Of a stretch of DNA of 64,000 nt, positions 50,734-62,685 are shown one piece after another. The first letter of the stretch is position 1. Each line of letters opens with the position of its first letter. The notes below the pieces were generated by a model. It saw only the letters and a program-made list of their open reading frames with translations, did not search any database and was not told where the DNA came from. The DNA is from Pseudomonas vlassakiae. GTDB taxonomy: Bacteria > Pseudomonadota > Gammaproteobacteria > Pseudomonadales > Pseudomonadaceae. Position numbers and translations under genes: made by a program. Location of the stretch: contig NZ_JABWRP020000017.1 of NCBI RefSeq assembly GCF_014269035.2, forward strand, positions 85,570 to 149,569, given 5' to 3'.

Positions 50734-53125
50734 TTACTGGGTGACGGTTTCCAGTTCCTGTTCAGTCGGTTGCTGCTGGGCCACTGCCTTGCGCATCTGT
50801 TCACAACCCCACAACACCCGCTCCGGCGTTGCCGGCGCATCCACCTGGGGCTGCACACGGTAGTCGGCGATGCTGGCCACGGCGTCCTTGAGCGCGCACC
50901 AGGCGGCAATGCCGAGCATGAACGGCGGCTCGCCCACGGCCTTGGAGTGGAACACGGTGTCTTCCGGGTTCTTGCGGTTCTCCACCAGCTTCACCCGCAG
51001 GTCCAGCGGCATGTCGGCCACTGCCGGGATCTTGTAGCTGGCCGGGCCGTTGGTCATCAGTTTGCCCTTGGCGTTCCACACCAGTTCTTCGGTGGTCAGC
51101 CAGCCCATGCCCTGGATGAAGCCGCCTTCGACCTGGCCAATGTCGATGGCCGGGTTCAGCGAGTCGCCCACGTCATGCAGGATGTCGGCGCGCAGCATCT
51201 TGTACTCGCCGGTCAGGGTGTCGACGATCACTTCCACGCAGGCAGCGCCGAAGGCGAAATAGTAGAACGGCCGGCCACGTGCCTGGCTGCGGTCGTAGTA
51301 GATCTTCGGCGTGCGGTAGAAACCGGTGGTCGACAGCGATACCTGGGCGAAATAAGCCTGCTGCACCAGCTGCTCGAAGCTGACGATCTGGTCGCGCACG
51401 CGCACATGGCCGTTGCGGAACTCGACATCTTCCTCGGTCACCTGGTAGTGCCGCGCAGCAAATTCGGTGAGGCGCTTCTTGAGGATTTCGGCGGCGTTCT
51501 GGGCGGCCTTGCCATTCAGGTCGGCGCCACTCGAAGCTGCGGTTGGCGAGGTATTGGGTACCTTGTCGGTATTGGTGGCGGTGATCTGGATGCGGCTGAA
51601 GTCGACCTGGAATACTTGCGCCACCACTTGTGCCACCTTGGTGTTAAGGCCCTGGCCCATCTCGGTGCCGCCGTGGTTCAGGTGAATGCTGCCGTCGGTA
51701 TAGATGTGGATCAGCGCACCGGCCTGGTTGAGGAACGTGGCGGTGAACGAAATACCGAACTTGACCGGGGTCAGCGCCAGGCCCTTCTTCAGGACCGGAC
51801 TGTTGGCATTGAAGCGGCGGATCGACTCGCGGCGCTCGGCGTAGTCGCTGCTGGCTTCGAGTTCGGCAGTCATCTCTTCGAGCATGTTGTGCTCGACGGT
51901 CTGGTAGTAGTGGGTGACGTTGCGCTCGGTCTTGCCGTAATAGTTGGCCTTGCGCACGGCCAGCGGGTCGCGGCCGAGGTGGCGGGCGATGTGGTCCATC
52001 ACCTGCTCGATGGCGACCATCCCCTGCGGGCCACCGAAGCCCCGGTAAGCGGTGTTGGAGGCGGTGTTGGTCTTGCAACGGTGGCCGTGCACGGTGGCAT
52101 CGCCCAGGTAGTAGGCGTTGTCGGCGTGGAACATGGCGCGGTCGACGATCGAACCGGACAGGTCGGGCGAATAGCCGCAATTGCCGGCCAGGTCGAGGTT
52201 GATGCCGTGCAGCCGGCCGTCGTCATCGAAGCCGACGTCGTATTCCACGTAGAACGGGTGGCGCTTGCCGGTCATGGTCATGTCTTCGACCCGGGGCAGG
52301 CGCATCTTGGTCGGTTGACCCGTCAGGCGGGCGATCACCGCGCACAGGCAGGCCGGGCTGGCCGCCTGGGTCTCCTTGCCGCCGAAGCCGCCGCCCATGC
52401 GGCGCATGTCCAGTACTACCTTGTTCATTGGCACGTCGAGCACTTCGGCGACCAGCTTCTGCACTTCGGTGGGGTTCTGCGTGGAGCAGTAGACGATCAT
52501 GCCGCCGTCCTCGGTGGGCATCACCGAGGAAATCTGGGTTTCCAGGTAGAAATGCTCCTGGCCGCCGATGTGCAGGGTGCCTTGCAGGCGGTGCGGGGCG
52601 CTGGCCAGGGCCGCGGCCGAGTCGCCGCGCTGGTGGGTATGGCTGTCGAGCACGAAGTGCTTCCTGCGCAAGGCATCGACCACGTCCAGTACCGGCTCCA
52701 GGTCTTCGTATTCGACGATGGCGGCCATGGCCGCTCGGCGGGCGGTGTCGAGATCGCGGGCCGCCACGGCGAGCACCGGCTGGCCGAAGAACTCGACCTT
52801 GTCGATGGCCAGCAGCGGGTCGCCGGCCACCACCGGGCCGATGTCCTTCAACCCTGGAATGTCTTCGTGGGTAATGGCGATGCGCACGCCTTCGAAGGCG
52901 TAGCAGGGCGAGGTGTCGATGCGCAGGATGCGCGCATGGGCACGGTCTGCGGTGCGCGCATAGACGTGCAATTGATTGGGGAATTCCAGGCGGTCGTCGA
53001 TGTACAGCGCTTCGCCCGACACATGCTTGTCGGCACTGTCGTGCTTGACGCTGCGGCCGACCCCGGTGGTCAGGTCCTGGCTGAACAGTTCGGCCATCTC
53101 GGCCTGGCTCTTGGCTGCGTGATGG

Positions 53126-53133
<8 letters not shown>
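50734..53133 (-). CDS. xdhB: Xanthine dehydrogenase, molybdopterin-binding subunit XdhB
   Basis: This 799-residue subunit of the xanthine oxidase family has an a/b hammerhead domain (1-150) and molybdopterin-binding blocks: RMGGGFGGKETQA, AYRGFGGPQGM and IHLNHGGTEMGQGLNTK near residues 490-507. The family's catalytic glutamate is expected near residue 730 (VGEPPFMLG). With XdhA it oxidises hypoxanthine and xanthine to urate. Its ATG overlaps the xdhA stop by 8 nt. Confidence 0.95.
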
Positions 53134-54580
<1,447 letters not shown>

Positions 54581-54654
54581 GGGGATGGCCTCGCAATGGT
54601 TTTATTGTTGTTGGGCGGACAATAAGCAGACCTGTCGCAGTGGTCAATATTTTT

Positions 54655-54670
54655 CTGACTCAAAGGTCAG
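54655..54670. promoter_or_regulatory. TGAC-N6-GTCA palindrome upstream of xdhA
   Basis: CTGAC-TCAAAG-GTCAG is perfect over five bases in each arm. It has the same form and six-base spacer as 38234-38247. It lies about 75 bp upstream of the xdhA start and 178 bp upstream of the divergent GntR gene. No GclR-like palindrome was seen here, so the xdh operon may have a different regulator. Confidence 0.45.
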
Positions 54671-54847
54671 GAAATTGCGCATGTCAACGCCCAGCCGAAC
54701 GCAGCGCCCATATCACAAGCATAGATCGCGCCGTGTCACTGACGGCCTGGCAGGGTAAATAAAGCGCCGCGCCCCTCTGCGCGTGCGCCGGGCAAGTGCG
54801 CTACAATCGCTCCCTTGTGCCCAGTTCAATGATTTTGAAGGAAAACC

Positions 54848-55507
54848 ATGACGTTCAAGGCGCCGGACAGCCTCTCCGAGCAGATTGCCGACTACCTGGC
54901 CGAACGCATCATCCGCGGCGAACTTGCGCCGGGTGAGCGTGTCCAGGAGCAGAAGGTCACCCAGGCCCTCAGCGTCAGCCGCGGCTCGGTGCGCGAAGCG
55001 TTGTTGATCCTCGAACGTCGCCATCTGGTGGCGATCCTGCCGCGACGTGGTGCTCATGTGACTAAGCTGGACGAGCGCAGCGTGCGCAGCCTGTGCACCT
55101 TGATGGGCGAGTTCTACATCCTGCTGGGCAACGCTGTTGCCCAGCAATGGCGCCTGGAAGCCGACCTGCGCCCGTTTCTGGACATCCAGCAACGCCTGCA
55201 GCAGGCTCGCGAGCGCCAGGACATCAAGGTGTTCGTCGCCGAGAGCTTCGCGGTGATGCGTGCTGCCTATCCTTTTGCTGACAACCCCTATCTGCAGGAA
55301 ACCGTAGAAAATCTTCAGCCGGCCATGAGCCGTGCCTACTACCTGGCCCTGGATCAGCGCCAGGCCAGCATGGATGACTACCTCGACCTGTTCGCCCGCC
55401 TGCTGGAAGCCGTGGTGGCGCGTGACCTGCCGCGCATCCGCGAGGTGCTCACCGCCTATGGCCAGCGCAGCTGCGAACTGGTGCTGGCGGCGTTGGCCCG
55501 AGGCTGA
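54848..55507 (+). CDS. GntR-family regulator (FadR/FCD subfamily) preceding smc
   Basis: This 219-residue protein has an N-terminal wHTH (EQIADYLAERIIRGELAPGERVQEQKVTQALSVSRGSVREAL) and an FCD ligand domain. GAAGGAAAACC precedes ATG 54848. It ends 3 nt before smc, so the two are co-transcribed. It could also regulate the divergent xdh operon. The ligand is unknown. Confidence 0.88.
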   Translation: MTFKAPDSLSEQIADYLAERIIRGELAPGERVQEQKVTQALSVSRGSVREALLILERRHLVAILPRRGAHVTKLDERSVRSLCTLMGEFYILLGNAVAQQWRLEADLRPFLDIQQRLQQARERQDIKVFVAESFAVMRAAYPFADNPYLQETVENLQPAMSRAYYLALDQRQASMDDYLDLFARLLEAVVARDLPRIREVLTAYGQRSCELVLAALARG

Positions 55508-55510
55508 CCG

Positions 55511-58500
55511 ATGCGCCTGAAGTGCATTCGCCTGGCCGGGTTCAAGTCGTTCGTCGACCCGACCACGGTCAACTTCCCCAGCAACATGGCGGCCGTGGTC
55601 GGCCCCAACGGCTGCGGCAAGTCCAATATCATCGACGCAGTGCGTTGGGTGATGGGCGAAAGTTCGGCGAAGAACCTGCGTGGCGAGTCGATGACCGACG
55701 TCATCTTCAACGGCTCCACCAGCCGCAAGCCGGTGAGCCAGGCGAGCATCGAGCTGGTGTTCGACAACAGTGAAACCACCTTGGTTGGCGAATATGCCGC
55801 CTACGCCGAAATTTCCATCCGCCGCAAGGTCACCCGCGACGGGCAGAACAGTTATTACCTGAACGGCACCAAGTGTCGCCGTCGGGACATCACCGACATT
55901 TTCCTCGGCACCGGCCTGGGGCCGCGCAGCTACTCGATCATCGAGCAGGGCATGATCTCCAAGCTGATCGAGGCCAAGCCCGAAGAGCTGCGCAACTTCA
56001 TCGAAGAGGCGGCCGGCATCTCCAAGTACAAAGAGCGCCGCCGCGAGACCGAAAGCCGCATCCGCCGCACCCAGGAGAACCTGGCGCGTCTGACCGACCT
56101 GCGCGAAGAGCTGGAACGCCAGCTCGAGCGCCTGCACCGCCAGGCCCAGGCCGCCGAGAAGTATCGCGAATACAAGGCTCAGGAACGCCAGCTCAAGGCG
56201 CGCCTGTCGGCCTTGCGCTGGCGTGACCTGGACGAGCGTGTGCGCCAGCGCGAGGCCGTGATCGGCGATCAGGAGGTCGCTCATGAGGCGCTGGTTGCCG
56301 AGCAGCGCAATGCCGATGCCAGCATCGAGCGGCTGCGCGACGGCCATCATGAGTTGTCCGAGCGTTTCAACCAGGTGCAGGGCCGCTTCTATTCGGTGGC
56401 GGGTGACATCGCTCGGGTAGAGCAGAGTATCCAGCACGGCCAGCAGCGCCTGCGCCAGTTGCAGGACGACCTCATGGAAGCCGAGCGCACGCGCCAGGAA
56501 ACCGAATCGCACCTGGGCCATGACCGCACGCTGCTGGCCACGCTGGGTGAGGAGCTGGCCATGCTCGAACCGGAGCAGGCGTTGACCCTGGCCGCCGCCG
56601 AAGAGGCTGCCGCCACCCTCGAAGAGGCCGAGCTGGGCATGCACGGCTGGCAAGAGCAATGGGACAGTTTCAATACCCGCTCTGCCGAGCCGCGGCGCCA
56701 GGCCGAAGTGCAGCAGGCGCGCCTGCTGCAGCTGGAGGCCAGCCTGGAACGCATTGCCGAGCGCCAGCGCAAGCTGGTCGAGGAGGGCGAGCAGTTGGAT
56801 GCAGAACCACAGGATGCCTCCCAGCTTGAACTCTCCGAGCGACTGGCCAGCAGCGAGATGCTGCTGGAAGAGTTGCAGTTATCGGAAGAACAGGTGGTCG
56901 AGCGCCTGGAAAGCGTGCGTGAGCAACTGCAGCAGGCGACCAGTGCCCAGCAACAGCAGCAGGGCGACCTGCAGCGCCTCGGCGGCCGCCTGGCCTCGTT
57001 GGAGGCGCTGCAGCAGGCCGCGCTGGAGCCGGCGGGCGGTGCCGCCGACTGGCTGCACGAGCAAGGCCTGCAGCAACGCCCGCGCCTGGCTGAGGGCCTG
57101 CGCGTGGAGCCGGGTTGGGAGCTGGCAGTGGAAACCGTGCTGGGTGCCGACTTGCAGGCTGTGCTGCTGGACGATTTTGCCGGGCTGGACTTTGCCGGCC
57201 TGGAGCAGGGCGAGCTACGGCTGTTGCTGGCGGCTGGTGGTCGTGAGCGTCACCCCGGCAGCTTGCTCGACAAGGTCGAGGGGAGTACCGATCTGAGTCC
57301 GTGGCTGGGCAGGGTACAGCCGGTCGAAGACCTCGCCGAGGCCCTGGCACGGCGCGCCGCACTGGGCGAAGGGCAAAGCCTGGTCAGCCGCGATGGCTAC
57401 TGGGTTGGCCGCCATTTCCTGCGCGTCAGCCGCGGTGGCGAGGCGCAGGGAGGGGTGCTCGCCCGTGGCCAGGAAATCGAACGCCTTGGGCAGCAGCAGC
57501 TAGAGCTTGAGGCCGCGCTGGAGCATCTGGAGCAGCAGCTTCAGGCCGCCCGCGAGCAGCAGCTGGGCCTGGAAGAACAGCGTGAGCAGCTGCGTCGGCG
57601 CAGCCAGGAAGAAAACCGTCAGCAGGGTGAACTCAAGGCCAGCCTCTCCGCCAATCGTGCCCGCGCCGAGCAGGTAGCGCTGCGTCGCGGCCGCTTGCAG
57701 GAGGAGCTGGCCGAGCTTCTGGAGCAGCGTGCTCTGGAGCAGGAGCAGTTGGGTGAGGCGCGGCTGGTGCTGCAGCAAGCCCTGGACCTGATGGCCCATG
57801 ACACCGAACAGCGCGAACAGCTGATGGCGCGCCGCGACACCCTGCGCGAAGGCCTTGACCGTATCCGTCAGGAAGCCCGTCAGCACAAAGACCACGCCCA
57901 CCAGCTGGCTGTGCGTCTTGGGTCGTTGCGTGCCCAGCACGACTCCACTCATCAGGCCCTGGAGCGCCTGGAACAGCAGGCCGCACGCCTGAGCGAGCGC
58001 CAGGAGCAGCTGAGCCTGAACCTCGAAGAAGGTGAGGCGCCGCTCGAAGAATTGCGCCTGAAGCTCGAGGAGCTGCTGGAGCGGCGCATGAGCGTCGATG
58101 AGGAAATGCGCCTGGCGCGCCTGCACATGGATGAAGCCGACCGCGCACTGCGCGATGCCGAAAAGCGCCGCACCCAGGCCGAGCAGCAAGCCCAGTTGCT
58201 GCGCGGCCAGCTGGAGCAGATGCGCCTGGAAAACCAGGGCCTGGACATTCGCCGCAAGACCTTGCAGGAACAATTGCTGGCCGACGGCTACGATTTGCAG
58301 GGGGGGCTCGCCACTGTCGAGGCCGATGCCAGCGAGCAGGGCACCGAGCAGGAACTGGAGCAGATGGAAGGCCGCATCCAGCGCTTGGGTGCAATCAACC
58401 TGGCGGCCATCGAGGAGTACGAGCAGCAGTCCGAGCGCAAGCGTTACCTCGACGCCCAGGACGCCGATCTGGTCGAGGCCCTGGACACCCTGGAAAACGT

Positions 58501-58999
58501 CATCCGCAAGATCGACAAGGAAACCCGCAACCGCTTCAAGGATACCTTTGATCAGATAAATGCCGGATTACAGGCACTTTTTCCAAAAGTTTTCGGTGGT
58601 GGCAGCGCTTATCTGGAACTGACGGGCGAAGATCTACTCGATACAGGGGTGACGATCATGGCGCGCCCGCCGGGCAAGAAGAACAGCACCATCCATCTGC
58701 TGTCCGGCGGCGAGAAGGCACTGACCGCATTGGCGCTGGTGTTTGCCATCTTCAAGTTGAACCCCGCACCGTTCTGCATGCTCGACGAGGTCGATGCGCC
58801 GCTGGACGATGCCAACGTCGGGCGGTACGCCCGTCTGGTCAAGGAAATGAGTGAAAGCGTGCAGTTCATCTACATCACCCATAACAAGATTGCCATGGAG
58901 ATGGCGGATCAATTGATGGGGGTGACCATGCATGAGCCCGGTTGTTCACGTCTTGTTGCAGTCGATGTGGAGGAGGCCCTGGCCATGGTGGAGGCCTGA
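55511..58999 (+). CDS. smc: Chromosome segregation ATPase SMC
   Basis: This 1162-residue protein has an N-terminal ABC head (Walker A GPNGCGKSN, 31-39) and two long coiled coils rich in Gln, Glu, Leu and Arg, with a hinge around residues 510-650. The C-terminal head carries LSGGEKALTALALVF (signature) and FCMLDEVDAPLDD (Walker B). It condenses and segregates chromosomes with ScpA/ScpB, which are not in this window. The length fits the family. Confidence 0.97.
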   Translation: MRLKCIRLAGFKSFVDPTTVNFPSNMAAVVGPNGCGKSNIIDAVRWVMGESSAKNLRGESMTDVIFNGSTSRKPVSQASIELVFDNSETTLVGEYAAYAEISIRRKVTRDGQNSYYLNGTKCRRRDITDIFLGTGLGPRSYSIIEQGMISKLIEAKPEELRNFIEEAAGISKYKERRRETESRIRRTQENLARLTDLREELERQLERLHRQAQAAEKYREYKAQERQLKARLSALRWRDLDERVRQREAVIGDQEVAHEALVAEQRNADASIERLRDGHHELSERFNQVQGRFYSVAGDIARVEQSIQHGQQRLRQLQDDLMEAERTRQETESHLGHDRTLLATLGEELAMLEPEQALTLAAAEEAAATLEEAELGMHGWQEQWDSFNTRSAEPRRQAEVQQARLLQLEASLERIAERQRKLVEEGEQLDAEPQDASQLELSERLASSEMLLEELQLSEEQVVERLESVREQLQQATSAQQQQQGDLQRLGGRLASLEALQQAALEPAGGAADWLHEQGLQQRPRLAEGLRVEPGWELAVETVLGADLQAVLLDDFAGLDFAGLEQGELRLLLAAGGRERHPGSLLDKVEGSTDLSPWLGRVQPVEDLAEALARRAALGEGQSLVSRDGYWVGRHFLRVSRGGEAQGGVLARGQEIERLGQQQLELEAALEHLEQQLQAAREQQLGLEEQREQLRRRSQEENRQQGELKASLSANRARAEQVALRRGRLQEELAELLEQRALEQEQLGEARLVLQQALDLMAHDTEQREQLMARRDTLREGLDRIRQEARQHKDHAHQLAVRLGSLRAQHDSTHQALERLEQQAARLSERQEQLSLNLEEGEAPLEELRLKLEELLERRMSVDEEMRLARLHMDEADRALRDAEKRRTQAEQQAQLLRGQLEQMRLENQGLDIRRKTLQEQLLADGYDLQGGLATVEADASEQGTEQELEQMEGRIQRLGAINLAAIEEYEQQSERKRYLDAQDADLVEALDTLENVIRKIDKETRNRFKDTFDQINAGLQALFPKVFGGGSAYLELTGEDLLDTGVTIMARPPGKKNSTIHLLSGGEKALTALALVFAIFKLNPAPFCMLDEVDAPLDDANVGRYARLVKEMSESVQFIYITHNKIAMEMADQLMGVTMHEPGCSRLVAVDVEEALAMVEA

Positions 59000-59203
59000 T
59001 GAGCGATGATGGGGCGAAAACAACAGGCAAATGCCCCTGTCATGTGCGACAGACGGTGTAAAGTTGTCTTTGGTCGTGCTAGCTTAATGTCACTCGTTTT
59101 TTGCGTGGGTAAAACGCCTGTCAGAACATAGAGTTGGCGCCACGTGTTAAAGGGCTTTGAACCCTTTGTTTTCAAGCATATTTTTATAGAGGCACGGGAT
59201 TAC

Positions 59204-60088
59204 ATGGAAATCGGTCTGCGCGAGTGGCTGATCGTCATCGGCGTCATTGTCATCGCCGGTATTCTTTTCGACGGCTGGCGCCGCATGCGCGGCGGAAAAG
59301 GCAAGCTGAAATTCCGTCTGGATCGCAGTTATTCCAACCTGCCGGACGAAGAAGGCAGCGCTGAAGTGCTCGGCCCATCGCGGGTGCTGGAAACCCACAA
59401 GGAGCCTGAACTGGACGAAACCGACCTGCCTTCGGTCAGTGCGCCAGCACGTGAGCGTGAGCGTGAGCCCAAGCCGGCCAAGGCCAGCAAGCGCGGCAAA
59501 CGTGTGGCAGAAGCGCAGCAGCAGGGTGACTTGAACCTGGCAGCCGAGCCGCGTGAGCCCGACCTGTTCGCCGATGCCGACGAAGATCTCGCCGCCGACA
59601 CCACCCGCAACAGTGGCTTCGCTGCCACCGGCAACGCAGCCAAGGAGCTGCCACCGGTCGAGGAAGTGCTGGTGATCAGCGTGATTTCCCGCGACGAAGG
59701 TGGTTTCAAAGGCCCGGCCCTGCTGCAGAACATCCTTGAAAGCGGCCTGCGTTTTGGCGAAATGGATATCTTCCATCGTCACGAAAGCATGGCCGGTCAT
59801 GGTGAAGTCCTGTTCTCCATGGCCAATGCGGTCAAGCCGGGCATCTTCGACCTGGACGACATCGACCATTTCAGCACCCGTGCGGTGAGCTTCTTCCTCG
59901 GCCTGCCAGGCCCGCGTCATCCGAAGCAAGCCTTCGACGTGATGGTGGCGGCAGCGCGCAAGCTGGCCCACGAGCTCAATGGCGAACTGAAGGACGACCA
60001 GCGCAGCGTGCTGACCGCCCAGACCATCGAGCACTACCGCCAGCGCATCGTCGAATTCGAGCGCCGTGCGCTGACCCAGAAGCGCTGA
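59204..60088 (+). CDS. zipA: Cell division protein ZipA
   Basis: This 294-residue protein has an N-terminal membrane segment (WLIVIGVIVIAGILF, about 8-22) and a charged, Pro/Ala/Glu-rich linker (about 45-160). The C-terminal FtsZ-binding ZipA domain (about 165-294) contains GPALLQNILESGLRFGEMDIFHRH and GIFDLDDIDHF. It tethers FtsZ to the inner membrane. MEIGLREWL at 59204 gives a normal N-terminus. It lies between smc and ligA, a common Pseudomonas order. Confidence 0.95.
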   Translation: MEIGLREWLIVIGVIVIAGILFDGWRRMRGGKGKLKFRLDRSYSNLPDEEGSAEVLGPSRVLETHKEPELDETDLPSVSAPAREREREPKPAKASKRGKRVAEAQQQGDLNLAAEPREPDLFADADEDLAADTTRNSGFAATGNAAKELPPVEEVLVISVISRDEGGFKGPALLQNILESGLRFGEMDIFHRHESMAGHGEVLFSMANAVKPGIFDLDDIDHFSTRAVSFFLGLPGPRHPKQAFDVMVAAARKLAHELNGELKDDQRSVLTAQTIEHYRQRIVEFERRALTQKR

Positions 60089-60141
60089 TATGCCCAAGTG
60101 GGCGGACCTGGCCTCGGTCTCGCCCACCCTGTTTCAAGTGC

Positions 60142-60168
60142 AAGAGCAGCCCTGGGCTGCTCTTTTGC
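60142..60168 (+). terminator. Terminator-like hairpin between zipA and ligA
   Basis: A perfect 10-bp stem, AAGAGCAGCC (60142-60151) with GGCTGCTCTT (60155-60164), is followed by a T-rich stretch. It lies 20 nt before the ligA start, so ligA needs read-through or a promoter inside zipA. Confidence 0.7.
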
Positions 60169-60187
60169 TTTGCAAGAGAACCTGAAA

Positions 60188-62518
60188 ATGACCGCCGAAA
60201 CCCGAATCCACGAACTGCGCGCCGAGCTGGACCAGCACAACTATCGCTACTACGTGCTCGACGAGCCGAGCGTGCCCGATGCCGAGTACGACCGCCTGTT
60301 CAATGAGCTCAAGGCGCTCGAGGCCGAGCACCCGCATCTGGTAACCCCTGACTCGCCTACCCAACGTGTCGGCGGCGCTGCCCTGGCTGCCTTCAGCCAG
60401 GTTCGTCACGAAGTGCCGATGCTCAGCCTTGGTAACGCTTTCGAAGAGGCCGACCTGCGTGAATTCGGTCGCCGTGTGGTGGACGGGCTCGACCAGCCCG
60501 GCACGGTGGACTTCAGTTGCGAGCCGAAGCTCGATGGCCTGGCGGTGAGCCTGCTCTACCGTGACGGCCAGCTGGTGCAGGGTGCCACCCGTGGTGACGG
60601 CACCACTGGCGAGGACATCAGCGCCAACGTGCGCACCGTGCGCAACATCCCGCTCAGGCTGCAGGGCGAGGGCTGGCCTGCCGTGCTCGAAGTGCGTGGC
60701 GAGGTATACATGAGCAAGGCCGGCTTCGACCGCCTCAATGCTGCCCAGGCGCAAGCTGGCGGCAAGACTTTCGCCAACCCGCGCAACGCCGCTGCCGGCA
60801 GCCTGCGCCAGCTCGATTCGAAGATCACTGCCGGGCGCCCGCTGGAGTTCTGCTGCTACGGCGTCGGGCAGGTTTCCGCGAGCATCGGCGAGAGCCACAT
60901 CGGCATCCTTGAACAGCTCAAGCAGTGGGGCCTGCCGATCAGCCGCGAGCTCAGGCATGCGGCCGGTATCGAAGAATGCCTGGCCTACTACCGCGACATC
61001 GGCGAGCGCCGCAACAGCCTGCCGTATGAAATCGACGGCGTGGTATTCAAGGTCAACAGCCTGGCTGCCCAGCGCGAGCTGGGCTTCCGCGCACGTGAGC
61101 CACGCTGGGCCATCGCCCACAAGTTCCCGGCCATGGAAGAACTCACCGAAGTGCTGGACGTGGAATTCCAGGTCGGCCGAACCGGCGCGGTCACGCCGGT
61201 GGCTCGCCTGAGGCCGGTCAAGGTGGCGGGCGTGACAGTGTCCAACGCCACCCTTCACAACATGGACGAAATCGCCCGGCTGGGGCTGCGCATCGGTGAC
61301 ACGGTGATCATCCGCCGTGCCGGTGATGTGATCCCGCAGGTCATGCAAGTGGTGCTCGAGCGCCGCCCCGAAGATGCGCGCCCGGTGCATGTGCCGAGCG
61401 AATGCCCGGTGTGCGGTTCACAGGTCGAGCGTACCCAGCTGGTCAAGCGCAGCAAGGGCAAGGAAACCACCAGCGAAGGTGCGGTGTACCGCTGCGTCGG
61501 CCGCCTGGCCTGCGCTGCCCAGCTCAAGCAGGCGATCATTCACTATGTCTCCCGTCGTGCCATGGACATCGATGGCCTGGGCGAGAAGAGTGTCGAGCAG
61601 CTGGTGGATGAAGGGCTGATCAGCTCGCCGGCCGATTTGTACCAGCTGGAATTCGATCAGATCGTCGGCCTGGAGGGCTTTGCCGAAGTTTCCAGCAAGA
61701 AACTGCTGGACGCCATCGAAGCCAGCAAGCGCCCGAGCCTGGCGCGCTTCATCTATGCCCTGGGCATTCCGGATGTCGGCGAGGAAACCGCCAAGGTCCT
61801 GGCTCGCTCGTTGGGCAGCCTGGATCGTGTGCGACAGGCGCTGCCCCAGGTGCTGACTTATCTGCCGGACATCGGCCTGGAAGTCGCCCACGAGATCCAC
61901 AACTTTTTCCAAGACGAGCACAACCGCAAGGTCATCGAGCAGTTGTTGGCCTGCGGCATGCAGCTGCAGGATGAAGGCGAGCTGGCTGCCGAGTTCGCCG
62001 CCAGCACCACCCTTGCCGGCATGATCGCCAAGCTGGATATCGCTTCGGTCGGCCCGACCGGTGCCGAGAAGCTGGTGGCCAAACTTAATAGCCTGGACAA
62101 GATCATCGCCGCTGACGGCATCGACCTGCGCCAGGCCCTGGCGGCGAAACAGGCAGACGCGGTGCGCGAATTCTTCAAGGATGAGGCCAACCAGAAGCTG
62201 GCCCGTGATATCGAGGCCCAGTTGTTGGCTTTCGGCATGCACTGGAGCAGCGAGAAGAAGGTGGCTGAAGGCCTGCCGCTCGCCGGCCAGACGTGGGTGC
62301 TGACGGGGTCCCTGGAGCGTTTCAGTCGCGACATCGCCAAAGAGAAGCTGGAGGGCTTGGGTGCCAAGGTGGCCGGCTCGGTGTCTGGCAAGACCCACTG
62401 CGTGGTCGCCGGCCCTGGTGCTGGCTCCAAGCTCGCCAAGGCCAGTGAGTTGGGCGTGAAGGTACTGGATGAGGAAGCCTTCGTGGCCTTCCTGGCGGAG
62501 CAGGGCATCACAGTCTGA
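60188..62518 (+). CDS. ligA: NAD-dependent DNA ligase LigA
   Basis: This 776-residue enzyme has an Ia domain, the adenylation motif CEPKLDGLA with catalytic lysine K114, and OB and zinc-finger regions (CPVCGSQVERT and CVGRLACAAQ). Helix-hairpin-helix repeats (LEGFAEVSSKKLLDAI, LGIPDVGEETAKVL) and a C-terminal BRCT domain (VLTGSLERFSRDIAKEKLEGLGAKV) follow. It seals nicks during replication and repair. It is somewhat longer than E. coli LigA. MTAETRIHEL at 60188 is preferred. Confidence 0.97.
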   Translation: MTAETRIHELRAELDQHNYRYYVLDEPSVPDAEYDRLFNELKALEAEHPHLVTPDSPTQRVGGAALAAFSQVRHEVPMLSLGNAFEEADLREFGRRVVDGLDQPGTVDFSCEPKLDGLAVSLLYRDGQLVQGATRGDGTTGEDISANVRTVRNIPLRLQGEGWPAVLEVRGEVYMSKAGFDRLNAAQAQAGGKTFANPRNAAAGSLRQLDSKITAGRPLEFCCYGVGQVSASIGESHIGILEQLKQWGLPISRELRHAAGIEECLAYYRDIGERRNSLPYEIDGVVFKVNSLAAQRELGFRAREPRWAIAHKFPAMEELTEVLDVEFQVGRTGAVTPVARLRPVKVAGVTVSNATLHNMDEIARLGLRIGDTVIIRRAGDVIPQVMQVVLERRPEDARPVHVPSECPVCGSQVERTQLVKRSKGKETTSEGAVYRCVGRLACAAQLKQAIIHYVSRRAMDIDGLGEKSVEQLVDEGLISSPADLYQLEFDQIVGLEGFAEVSSKKLLDAIEASKRPSLARFIYALGIPDVGEETAKVLARSLGSLDRVRQALPQVLTYLPDIGLEVAHEIHNFFQDEHNRKVIEQLLACGMQLQDEGELAAEFAASTTLAGMIAKLDIASVGPTGAEKLVAKLNSLDKIIAADGIDLRQALAAKQADAVREFFKDEANQKLARDIEAQLLAFGMHWSSEKKVAEGLPLAGQTWVLTGSLERFSRDIAKEKLEGLGAKVAGSVSGKTHCVVAGPGAGSKLAKASELGVKVLDEEAFVAFLAEQGITV

Positions 62519-62533
62519 CCCTGTGCGGTGCTT

Positions 62534-62565
62534 GCAGGGGCGGATTTATCCGCGAAGAGGCCGGC
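62534..62565. repeat. Single REP-type palindrome after ligA
   Basis: GCAGGGGCGGATTTATCCGCG followed by AAGAGGCCGG is one copy of the window's REP core, between ligA and the SRP RNA gene. Confidence 0.7.
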
Positions 62566-62624
62566 CCTGCCACGCTCAATCCGGACAAGTCATTGAGAAA
62601 TGATGACTTTTTCTTCCGCAGAGG

Positions 62625-62652
62625 TTGTATCTTCGCCCCAGACCGGTACAAT
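62625..62652 (+). promoter_or_regulatory. Promoter of the 4.5S RNA gene
   Basis: TTGTAT (62625-62630) and TACAAT (62647-62652) are spaced by 16 bp, a good sigma-70 match. Transcription would begin around 62659. Confidence 0.7.
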
Positions 62653-62654
62653 GA

Positions 62655-62680
62655 CGCGGCTCGCTGCTTGGCGAGCCGCG
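62655..62680 (+). other. Perfect 10-bp hairpin in the 4.5S RNA leader
   Basis: CGCGGCTCGC (62655-62664) pairs fully with GCGAGCCGCG (62671-62680) around a 6-nt loop. It lies across the predicted transcription start and just before the mature RNA. It may be a processing signal. Confidence 0.6.
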
Positions 62681-62685
62681 TAGTG